A DNA stretch of 6,732 bases from Ruminococcaceae bacterium UBA6857 (GCA_002451715.1 DKDD01000226.1:1-6732), one strand, 5' to 3'. Positions 1 through 4,895 are shown, numbered from the stretch's first letter. Made by a program: numbers and translations. Notes: generated by a model from the letters alone, not told the origin.

Positions 1-2
1 GT

Positions 3-28
3 GAAAAAGGTTAGATTTTTCGGGCGGA
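3..28 (+). repeat. 26-bp direct repeat, copy 1 (partial repeat unit)
   Basis: This stretch begins GAAAAAGGTTAGATT and ends GCGGA. It matches 362-387 at 24 of 26 positions, differing only at the 16th and 21st bases. The match stops after GCGGA, so this copy lacks the second hairpin arm and the CCCCTACGATAT end seen in the copies at 281-329 and 362-409. It is probably a truncated or decayed unit of the same intergenic repeat family. Confidence 0.7.
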
Positions 29-111
29 GCGGATGAAGCGGCTGTTTTAAGGGTAGAACGTGCGCGGGAGATAGCCTAAAGGAAAAGTGAGCGAAATAAA
101 GCGTAAAAACA

Positions 112-128
112 GAAAAGCTCGGCTTTTC
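112..128. repeat. Short perfect hairpin (7-bp stem, TCG loop)
   Basis: GAAAAGC (112-118) and GCTTTTC (122-128) form a perfect 7-bp stem around a 3-base loop. The T run lies inside the stem rather than after it, so it is not a textbook terminator. It could be the remains of a terminator of a gene to the left of the window, or part of the repeat element that starts at about 131. Confidence 0.45.
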
Positions 129-130
129 CT

Positions 131-179
131 TGCTCTCCCTCAGTCGTCAAAGTCGACAGCTCCCTCACAGGAGTGAGCC
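131..179. repeat. Palindromic intergenic repeat, CTCCCTCAGTC...GACAGCTCCCTC type
   Basis: The stretch holds CTCTCCCTCAGTCG, a small hairpin (GTCG 143-146 with CGAC 154-157), and then CAGCTCCCTC followed by a second imperfect hairpin (GCTC 159-162 with GAGC 175-178, extended by TCC/GGA). I recognise this arrangement as a dispersed, non-coding repeat common between genes in Clostridia, but I know no formal name for it. The second hairpin is imperfect here, which suggests an aged copy. Family membership is from memory; the hairpins are visible in the sequence. Confidence 0.55.
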
Positions 180-215
180 AAAATGTATTCTGCAAATTTT
201 ATTTTAAGAATAAAT

Positions 216-326
216 TCGTAGGGGTCGGATCCGAGCCGACCCGTTATACCTTGCACGTTGCGCAACATAAAAAACAAACCAAAAACGGTTAGGTTCCATG
301 GGTCGGCTCGGGTTCGACCCCTACGA
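216..326. repeat. 111-bp element with 27-bp terminal inverted repeats (MITE-like)
   Basis: The left arm 216-242 starts TCGTAGGGGTCGG. It is complementary to the right arm 300-326, which ends CGACCCCTACGA, at 25 of 27 positions, with 57 bp between them. Each arm is itself a hairpin: GGGTCGG/CCGACCC (222-228 with 236-242) in the left arm, and GGGTCG/CGACCC (300-305 with 315-320) in the right. A perfect 10-bp palindrome, GTTGCGCAAC, lies near the centre (257-266). No clear target-site duplication flanks it and there is no coding capacity. It could be a non-autonomous mobile element, or two inverted copies of a REP-like repeat. Confidence 0.6.
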
Positions 327-329
327 TAT
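281..329 (+). repeat. Repeat unit copy 2 (A-run, GGTTAG, hairpin, CCCCTACGATAT)
   Basis: This unit aligns with the one at 362-409. Both have an A-run followed by GGTTAG, then TTC a base later, then a short palindrome, then an identical 12-bp end, CCCCTACGATAT (318-329 here, 398-409 there). The palindromic core differs in sequence but keeps its ability to fold: GGGTCG/CGACCC here, GCGGA/TCCGC in the other copy. The right half doubles as the right arm of the 216-326 inverted repeat. Confidence 0.55.
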
Positions 330-361
330 AAACCCCGCATTTTCATATAAGATTATGCATC

Positions 362-409
362 GAAAAAGGTTAGATTCTTCGTGCGGAACAAAATCCGCCC
401 CTACGATAT
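362..409 (+). repeat. Repeat unit copy 3 (most complete)
   Basis: The first 26 bp match 3-28 (24 of 26) and the last 12 bp (398-409) match 318-329 exactly. In between, GCGGA (383-387) and TCCGC (394-398) form a 5-bp stem with a 6-base loop. It therefore links the direct repeat at the window start with the CGTAGGGG/CCCCTACG palindromes at 216-326 and defines the unit best. Confidence 0.6.
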
Positions 410-440
410 CATTCTTATTTGAAAGGCTTTGCATTTCAGG

Positions 441-469
441 TTAACAAGTGTTTTTCCAAGTCGGATAAT
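441..469 (+). promoter_or_regulatory. Candidate sigma-A promoter for the TSUP gene pair
   Basis: A -35 TTAACA (441-446, 5 of 6 to consensus) and a -10 GATAAT (464-469, 5 of 6) are separated by 17 bp. Transcription would start near 476, giving a leader of about 67 nt before the TTG at 543. The -10 is the first unit of a heptamer array. A second -10-like hexamer, TATACT (521-526), has no recognisable -35. Confidence 0.4.
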
Positions 470-502
470 AGATAAGAGATAATACATAGTAGATAACAGA
501 TA
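464..502 (+). repeat. GATAATA heptamer tandem array, 5 units plus a partial one
   Basis: Consecutive 7-mers read GATAATA, GATAAGA, GATAATA, CATAGTA, GATAACA, then GATA. Each differs from GATAATA at no more than two positions. The array lies between the repeat cluster and the first gene. It overlaps the -10 of the candidate promoter and would occupy the start of the leader. Confidence 0.75.
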
Positions 503-542
503 TTTTTCCCCTTTCGCGGGTATACTAATCTCGGTGATTGTT

Positions 543-890
543 TTGAAAGCAAAAAAATACTTCTTCGGTTTTTTAATAGGGCTTGTCAATGCGCTTTTCG
601 GCGCGGGCGGCGGAATGATTGCCGTTCCGTTTTTAAAAACGCTCGGTCTTTCTCAAAAGCAGGCGCAGGCAACGGCAATTTGCGTGATTCTTCCGCTGAC
701 ACTTGTCAGCACAGTAATCTATTATAAACGCGGTTATGTTGCTTTTTCGGACGCAAAGCCGTTTTTGCTTTTCGGCTTTTTGGGTGCGCTTTTGGGAACA
801 ATGCTTCTTTCAAAACTCAAAAACTCGTTTTTGCAAAACATGTTTTCGCTTTTCATGCTTTGGGCAGGGTTCAGGTTGGTGACGGGATAA
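543..890 (+). CDS. TauE/SafE (TSUP) family transporter, N-terminal-type half
   Basis: This is a small polytopic membrane protein of 115 aa. TSUP proteins move sulfite, sulfonates or other organosulfur and carboxylate anions across the cytoplasmic membrane; nothing here fixes the substrate. Normal members have about 240-270 aa in two homologous halves, and this is one half. The family glycine motif is G20-A-G-G-G24 in the first hydrophobic hairpin (about 6-31). Further segments lie at about 41-60 (with Pro51), 73-92 and 97-113. I chose TTG at 543 because GGTGAT (533-538), matching the 3' part of AAGGAGGTGATC, sits correctly before it. GTG at 534 is also in frame but lies inside that site and has no ribosome site of its own. 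The partner half starts on the next base after the stop, so the two are surely co-translated and probably form one transporter. Confidence 0.87.
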   Translation: MKAKKYFFGFLIGLVNALFGAGGGMIAVPFLKTLGLSQKQAQATAICVILPLTLVSTVIYYKRGYVAFSDAKPFLLFGFLGALLGTMLLSKLKNSFLQNMFSLFMLWAGFRLVTG

Positions 891-1277
891 ATGCGTTGGC
901 TTGTGATTTTGGGATCGTTTTTGTCCGGCGTAATCGGTTCAATGGGCTTCGGCAGCGGAACGGTGCTCATAATATTGATGACCGTTTTTCTTTCAATGGA
1001 TCAAAAAACGGCGCAGGGAGTGAACCTTTTGTTTTTCATTCCCTGTGCCGTATATTCAATTTTTTTCTATCTTAAAAAGAAGCTGATTAAAAAGAACGCC
1101 GTTTTGCCGCTTGTTTTGCCGGGTCTTTTGGGAGCGGCCGCAGGCTATTTGATTTTGAACTTTCTTTCGCCGAATCTTCTTCGAAAAATGTTCGGCGCAA
1201 TGTTGATTTTAATTGCGCTGAAACAACTTCTTGCGCCGCTTTTTAAACGCTTTTTGAAAAACGACGGCGATATATGA
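891..1277 (+). CDS. TauE/SafE (TSUP) family transporter, C-terminal-type half
   Basis: This 128-aa membrane protein completes the TSUP pair. Its glycine motif is G19-F-G-S-G23, followed by hydrophobic segments at about 3-33, 43-61, 70-90 and 97-116, and a basic tail. It is visibly homologous to the preceding protein: QKTAQ...P51...YLKKK here parallels QKQAQ...P51...YYKRG there, and both have a later LLG/FLG-A-x-x-G segment. This is the internal duplication seen within full-length TSUP proteins. ATG 891 directly follows the TAA of the first half. GGTGA at 878-882, 8 nt upstream, supports independent but coupled initiation. The gene is in the same frame as the first half. Half-size tandem pairs occur in Clostridia, so this is probably a functional split transporter rather than a recent nonsense mutation. 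The substrate is unknown. Confidence 0.87.
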   Translation: MRWLVILGSFLSGVIGSMGFGSGTVLIILMTVFLSMDQKTAQGVNLLFFIPCAVYSIFFYLKKKLIKKNAVLPLVLPGLLGAAAGYLILNFLSPNLLRKMFGAMLILIALKQLLAPLFKRFLKNDGDI

Positions 1278-1311
1278 AAACGCCCCTGCCGAATTTGGCT
1301 GAGGCGTTTTT
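1277..1311. terminator. Bidirectional intrinsic terminator between convergent genes
   Basis: AAAACGCC (1277-1284) pairs with GGCGTTTT (1303-1310). An inner GCC/GGC stem (1288-1290 with 1297-1299) closes a GAATTT loop, with mismatches between the two stems. T runs follow the stem on both strands. It serves the TSUP pair on the + strand and the three-gene operon on the - strand, whose last stop codon is at 1314-1316. Confidence 0.85.
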
Positions 1312-1313
1312 GT

Positions 1314-1871
1314 TTACTTAAATCTGAACAGTTTTCGAAAAACTTTTTGCCAGCGGTTGAGATAAAGCGTGACCGAAGCGGTATACAAAAAGTCGAGAAA
1401 AAAGAACATTACGTTTGCAAGAGCAAAAAGAATTAAAATTGCATATTTTGCAAGGAAAGTGCCTTCTTCAACGTCAAGAAATTCGGTCAGAGGAATGTTC
1501 ATTATTTTGAAGAAAATGTACTCCGCGGCAAAAACGGCAACGTTGAAAATCAAAACTTTGATAACATATTCCAAAACGCGGTTTTTGATTTTGCCTTCGA
1601 GAAGCCCTTTGATAATCGGGTAATAGCCGAAAAAGAGGACATAAAGAATAACCGCTTCTTTGTTTGGAACAAGAATAAGGCTTATTGCCGACGTTGCGGC
1701 ATAGACACCGAACGCCCAGCCTCTTGAAAGCTCAATAACGCAAAAAAGCGTAATCATGCCTGCCATTGCCGGCAACATAATGTATAAAACGTCGAGCGCC
1801 GTGGGCAAAAGAAGAATGACCGAAAGCGCGGTTGCCATTCCGCCGATTGCGGTTTTCGCGGCGTTACTCAT
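1314..1871 (-). CDS. Six-helix integral membrane protein, ECF S-component-like
   Basis: This 185-aa, strongly hydrophobic protein has about six predicted membrane segments (roughly 9-24, 27-48, 51-69, 72-92, 101-122 and 139-165) and a basic C-terminus (KVFRKLFRFK). I do not recognise a named family with certainty. The length, the six short helices and the YYPIIKGLLEGK stretch (83-94) resemble substrate-binding S components of energy-coupling factor (ECF) vitamin transporters, but no diagnostic substrate motif is visible and no ECF ATPase or T gene is present. ATG 1869-1871 has a strong AGGGGG site 7 nt upstream and lies 12 nt after the J-domain gene. It is the third and last gene of the operon. 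It may be the membrane partner of the two upstream proteins (inference). Confidence 0.75.
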   Translation of the reverse strand: MSNAAKTAIGGMATALSVILLLPTALDVLYIMLPAMAGMITLFCVIELSRGWAFGVYAATSAISLILVPNKEAVILYVLFFGYYPIIKGLLEGKIKNRVLEYVIKVLIFNVAVFAAEYIFFKIMNIPLTEFLDVEEGTFLAKYAILILFALANVMFFFLDFLYTASVTLYLNRWQKVFRKLFRFK

Positions 1872-1883
1872 GATACTTCCCCC

Positions 1884-2552
1884 TTAACAGCACGGAATCA
1901 AATCGCCGCCCATGCTTTCGCAGCAGCAGTCGGCGCAAAGAAGACCGGAGCAGATGTCGCATGCGTCGCAGGAAGAACCGGCAGAGCCTTCGCGCGAAGT
2001 GCGAAAACCGCCGTTGCGCTCGTTTTTGAGGTTTTCATAAATATGGCGGTACTGCGCATTGTTCGGTTCCATGTTGTGTGCCGTTGTGAAGTAGGTATAA
2101 GCCTGATCGACCCAGCCGCGATTATAATTGACCTGACCTTTGAGATAGTACCATTCCGCGTTGCGCACATTCGGCGGCATGCTTTCAAGAACCTGTTCCG
2201 CTTCTTCAAGGCGGTTTTCTTTAATGAGCGAGCGAACGCGGATGTAATCTGCGTTCTGGTTCGGTGCGGAATAACCGTTTTGCGAAGCGTAGCCGCCGGA
2301 ATAATCGTTTCCGTAAGAGCCGGTTGTGTTGTAAGTTGTGTATTGATTGGCCGAAGCGTTTGATTCAAGCGATGCCATTACAGCGTCGTAAGCTTCGTTG
2401 AGTTCTTGCATTTTTTCGTTTGCAACCGAGGCAAGGGGACTGTCCGCATAGTTGTCGGGGTGATATTTTTTTGCAAGAGCGCGGTATGCGCTTTTGACCT
2501 GTGCGGCGTCTGCCGTGCGCGGAACGCCGAGTACTTCATAGGGATCTCTCAT
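1884..2552 (-). CDS. J-domain (DnaJ-like) protein with TPR-like helices and Cys-rich tail
   Basis: This 222-aa protein starts with a J domain (about 3-60) containing the invariant HPD tripeptide at 31-33, which stimulates the ATPase of DnaK/Hsp70. A low-complexity linker rich in Asn, Tyr, Gly and Ser follows (62-100). Next come TPR-like helical pairs at about 101-170 (ENRLEEAEQVL, WYYLKGQVNYNRGWVDQAYTYF). The last 28 residues carry nine cysteines (195, 198, 201, 206, 209-211, 221, 222), suggesting zinc or another metal, or disulfides. It lacks the G/F region, the CxxCxGxG repeats and the C-terminal domains of true DnaJ, so it is a specialised co-chaperone. ATG 2550-2552 has AAAGGA 10 nt upstream and overlaps the end of the DUF5685-type gene by 17 nt, which indicates translational coupling. 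Confidence 0.88.
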   Translation of the reverse strand: MRDPYEVLGVPRTADAAQVKSAYRALAKKYHPDNYADSPLASVANEKMQELNEAYDAVMASLESNASANQYTTYNTTGSYGNDYSGGYASQNGYSAPNQNADYIRVRSLIKENRLEEAEQVLESMPPNVRNAEWYYLKGQVNYNRGWVDQAYTYFTTAHNMEPNNAQYRHIYENLKNERNGGFRTSREGSAGSSCDACDICSGLLCADCCCESMGGDLIPCC

Positions 2553-3408
2553 TATTTTTTGTTCCTTTCAAAACATTCTCTGCCATACGGCTCATTCCGC
2601 CGAAAAGAATGTTTTCAATAATTTCGCCGAGCAGGGCGCAGCCGGTGCTTTTGAAAGCGCGGATCGCTTCGGCGCTGCTTTGATTCAGTGTACTTATAAT
2701 TTCGTGTTTTGCTTCTTCGGGAAGTTCTTTTGTTTTAAGCGAATATTTGTTGACAAAAACGTTGAACGAACCGCTTTTTATGTCGCTTTCAATGTCGTCA
2801 AGCGCGTCGATAAGATATACCCAGCGCCCGACAAAATAACCGAAGCGGTAAAGTTCGGCACTCTTTTTTGAAAAACCGAAAGCAAAAATTTTTCCGAGCG
2901 CGTCCGCCGAATAATGAGCGGCTTTGTCGGGCGAAGAAGTGTTTTCCTTTTCGGTTTCGCTTTGCTTTTTCATTGAATCGAAAATCAGTTCGTCAAGAGC
3001 GGGAAAAAGTTTTTTTGCCTTTTTGCGTTTGAACGCTGCAAAGGGGAGAAGAAGAAAAAAGAAAAGCTTTTTGAAAAAGCGGCTGTCTTCAATGTTGTCT
3101 TTGACTTTGTAATAAAACATCAGTATTGCCGCGGCGCAAACAAAATCATATTCTTCTTCGGCATTTGTGCAGTAATTGCATTTTTTTGCCGGGTTGAACG
3201 GGCAGCGTCCGCCTTTGAACGACGGCGAGATTCCTTTTTCGCAAAGTCTTACAAGAACAAGGAACGTCATGTCATAACTCAAAATGAAGCGCGAAAAAAC
3301 GCCGTAACGTTTTGAAAGAGCTTTGCAAAGCGAACAGTAAAGCCCTCTGTAAAGTTCATATTCCCGAACTTTGAGTTCGCCTTTGTCGGTTCTGACGTAA
3401 CCAAACAT
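2536..3408 (-). CDS. DUF5685-type protein, function unknown
   Basis: This 290-aa, mostly alpha-helical protein matches my memory of the DUF5685 family, starting MFGYVRTDKGEL and followed by LYRGLYCSLCKAL. Cys25 and Cys28 form a CxxC, and Cys69, Cys77 and Cys80 form a second cluster (RCPFNPAKKCNYC), together a possible metal site. Two Asp-rich motifs stand out: D104-N-I-E-D108 and D201-x-x-D-D205-x-x-x-D209. They resemble the paired DxxED/DxxxD motifs that bind diphosphate-Mg in squalene and phytoene synthases (my inference). A basic, hydrophobic stretch lies at about 112-134. It heads the operon, with its own promoter at 3453-3481 and AAAAGGAA about 10 nt before the ATG. Its 3' end overlaps the J-domain gene. 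No biochemical role is established by what I can see. Confidence 0.85.
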   Translation of the reverse strand: MFGYVRTDKGELKVREYELYRGLYCSLCKALSKRYGVFSRFILSYDMTFLVLVRLCEKGISPSFKGGRCPFNPAKKCNYCTNAEEEYDFVCAAAILMFYYKVKDNIEDSRFFKKLFFFLLLPFAAFKRKKAKKLFPALDELIFDSMKKQSETEKENTSSPDKAAHYSADALGKIFAFGFSKKSAELYRFGYFVGRWVYLIDALDDIESDIKSGSFNVFVNKYSLKTKELPEEAKHEIISTLNQSSAEAIRAFKSTGCALLGEIIENILFGGMSRMAENVLKGTKNNERSL

Positions 3409-3452
3409 AGTAAAAATTTTCCTTTTCGCTGTTTATGAGTGTAATTATAATC

Positions 3453-3481
3453 ATTATACTTTATCTTTTCCTAAAAGTAAA
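3453..3481 (-). promoter_or_regulatory. Sigma-A promoter of the DUF5685/J-protein/membrane operon
   Basis: On the minus strand, -35 TTTACT (3476-3481, 4 of 6) and -10 TATAAT (3453-3458, 6 of 6) are separated by 17 bp. Transcription would start near 3446, giving a leader of about 38 nt. A second TATAAT (3444-3449) lies just downstream but has no matching -35. Confidence 0.6.
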
Positions 3482-3578
3482 CGGTTTAAAACAATAATTT
3501 ATCGGATATAAGAACCGTTTCGGTCTTTTTGCACCAAAAAACGAAGAAAAGTTTATACACCTTTTTTGCTTTGCTTAC

Positions 3579-3607
3579 TTGAAAAAGGAGGAAAAAAGCC
3601 GTATAAT
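3579..3607 (+). promoter_or_regulatory. Near-consensus sigma-A promoter of the metallophosphoesterase gene
   Basis: The -35 is TTGAAA (3579-3584, 5 of 6) and the -10 is TATAAT (3602-3607, 6 of 6), with 17 bp between them. Transcription would start near 3614, at the first base-paired leader element. It is divergent from the operon promoter at 3453-3481, and the intervening 97 bp are AT-rich without an obvious operator. Confidence 0.75.
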
Positions 3608-3610
3608 TAC

Positions 3611-3649
3611 CGGTGGCTAACCGCCGAAGCCGACCGAAGGCAGCGGCGG
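3611..3649 (+). promoter_or_regulatory. Leader with two mutually exclusive hairpins
   Basis: CCGCCG (3621-3626) can pair with CGGTGG (3611-3616; CTAA loop, one G-U pair). It can also pair with CGGCGG (3644-3649), enclosing an inner GCC/GGC stem (3629-3631 with 3639-3641). The structures end 17 nt before the ribosome site AGGAG (3667-3671). I do not recognise a known riboswitch class. It may set mRNA stability or ribosome access, or be only a GC-rich leader. Because the transcript may begin near 3614, the first stem may be partly lost. Confidence 0.4.
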
Positions 3650-3680
3650 GTAAAATATTTTTAAAAAGGAGTATATTAAA

Positions 3681-4895
3681 ATGCCAGACTTTTTGTTGAA
3701 GATTATCAGCTTCGTGCTCGGTATCGTCACATCCGTTTCGATGAGCATGTCATCACTGACGGCTCTTGTCAACAGAAATAACTTTGACGTTATTTCTTCG
3801 TTCGATCAGGTTGAATACACCGAAGACCGCCTTGTTCCCGAAAAGGACACCGACGGCTATTGGACTTTCACAACTGACAGAGACCTCAAAATCGTTCAGT
3901 TCACCGATGTTCACATCGGCGGAGGACTTTTGTCAATCAAAAAGGACAAAAAGGCGCTCAACGCCGTTGCGGCAATGATTACCGCCGAAAAGCCCGACCT
4001 TGTCATTCTCACCGGAGACAACGTTTATCCCGTTCCGTTCCAGTCGGGAACATTCAACAACGGAATTTCAACCGACGTTGTAATCGCTCTTCTTGAAAAG
4101 CTCGGCGTATATTACACCGTTTGCTTCGGCAACCACGATTCCGAAGCTTACAGCGACTATACCCGCGAACAGATTGCCGATAAATACGCAAATCCCGAAC
4201 TTAAATACAGCCTTTTCCAAAAAGGACCGGAAGATATCGACGGTTACGGCAACCAGGTAATCAAAGTCAAGAACTCAAAGGGTATTGTTAAAAACGCGTA
4301 CTTTGTTCTTGATTCACACGATTATGTTCAAGCCGACATGCTCGGAATCAGAGGCATGTATGACAACATTCACGAAAATCAGGTTGAATGGTACAAAGAA
4401 AACGTTCTTGCAATCGACGCCGCAAACAAGGCAATTGACCCGAACTATCCGATGTTCAAATCGCTTGCTTTCTTCCACATTCCGCTCAAAGAGTATGATG
4501 ACGCATGGAAAGAATACAGAGCAAACGGTTCAAAGGATACCGAAAACGTCAAATATTTCGGCGGCGGATACTATGAAGACAACGAAAAAGTTTGCTGCGG
4601 AGTCGGCGACGACGATTTCTTTGAAACCGTTGTTGAACTCGGTTCAACAAAAGGACTTTTCTGCGGTCATGACCATGTTAACAACGCTTCGCTTGAATAT
4701 AAGGGCGTAAGACTTACATACGGCATGAGCATTGACTATCTTGCTTATATCGGAATCGACAAGAAAGGCGCACAGCGCGGCTGCACCGTAATAAGCATTG
4801 ATGAGGACGGCAACCTTTCAATCTCGCTTGAAAATTACTATCAGGACAAATATGTCAGCAAGTATGAAAAGGAAAACGTTCCCACAACACGCTGA
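3681..4895 (+). CDS. Membrane-anchored calcineurin-like metallophosphoesterase
   Basis: This 404-aa protein is a two-metal phosphoesterase with all the family motifs in order: D76-x-H78 (FTDVHIG), G112-D-N114, G150-N-H-D153 (FGNHDSE), H266 (FFHIP) and G329-H-D-H332. The spacing and the C-terminal YGMSIDY...RGCTVISID suggest the Dcr2/purple-acid-phosphatase-29-like branch. The substrate cannot be told from sequence. A hydrophobic segment at 4-30 without a clear cleavage site or lipobox suggests an uncleaved signal anchor, placing the catalytic domain outside the membrane. ATG 3681 has a strong AGGAG 9 nt upstream. It is a single-gene unit with its own promoter and terminator. Phe is coded TTC 14 times and TTT 4 times, the reverse of the neighbouring genes, which hints at high expression. 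Confidence 0.92.
   Translation: MPDFLLKIISFVLGIVTSVSMSMSSLTALVNRNNFDVISSFDQVEYTEDRLVPEKDTDGYWTFTTDRDLKIVQFTDVHIGGGLLSIKKDKKALNAVAAMITAEKPDLVILTGDNVYPVPFQSGTFNNGISTDVVIALLEKLGVYYTVCFGNHDSEAYSDYTREQIADKYANPELKYSLFQKGPEDIDGYGNQVIKVKNSKGIVKNAYFVLDSHDYVQADMLGIRGMYDNIHENQVEWYKENVLAIDAANKAIDPNYPMFKSLAFFHIPLKEYDDAWKEYRANGSKDTENVKYFGGGYYEDNEKVCCGVGDDDFFETVVELGSTKGLFCGHDHVNNASLEYKGVRLTYGMSIDYLAYIGIDKKGAQRGCTVISIDEDGNLSISLENYYQDKYVSKYEKENVPTTR

Noticed and set aside
5..79. Short frame-2 stretch on the + strand ending in TAA at 77-79, with a peptide that looks partly protein-like
   Set aside because: It is preceded by a stop at 2-4, has no start codon with a ribosome site, is under 25 codons and begins inside the direct repeat. 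I could not support it as the tail of an upstream gene.
140..346. Minus-strand open frame of 68 codons in the left intergenic region
   Set aside because: It lies across the inverted repeat and the palindromic repeats, has no ribosome site I can see, and its peptide (Arg/Gly-rich, then a hydrophobic patch) resembles no family. It is a by-product of repeats.
1..533. Possible CRISPR array, because of repeated units with palindromes
   Set aside because: The units are few, unevenly spaced, in both orientations and differ in their cores. There are no regular spacers and no cas genes nearby.
1898..2368. 156-codon minus-strand frame inside the J-domain gene
   Set aside because: It is fully contained in the clear J-domain/TPR coding sequence in another frame. 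Its peptide is rich in Arg, Thr and Ile with no recognisable domain.
3435..3497. 20-codon hydrophobic micro-ORF on the + strand (starts MSVIIIIILYLF)
   Set aside because: It has no ribosome site and overlaps the minus-strand promoter of the DUF5685 operon. The AT-rich promoter sequence by itself produces Ile/Leu-rich codons.
3514..3530. Small hairpin ACCG-TTT-CGGT followed by five T, looking like a terminator
   Set aside because: The stem is only 4 bp with a 3-base loop, and no + strand gene ends upstream of it. It is probably chance in the divergent intergenic region.
4285..4710. 141-codon + strand frame inside the metallophosphoesterase gene
   Set aside because: It overlaps the coding frame that carries all the metal-binding motifs and has no ribosome site or domain of its own. 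It reflects the biased codon use of the host gene.
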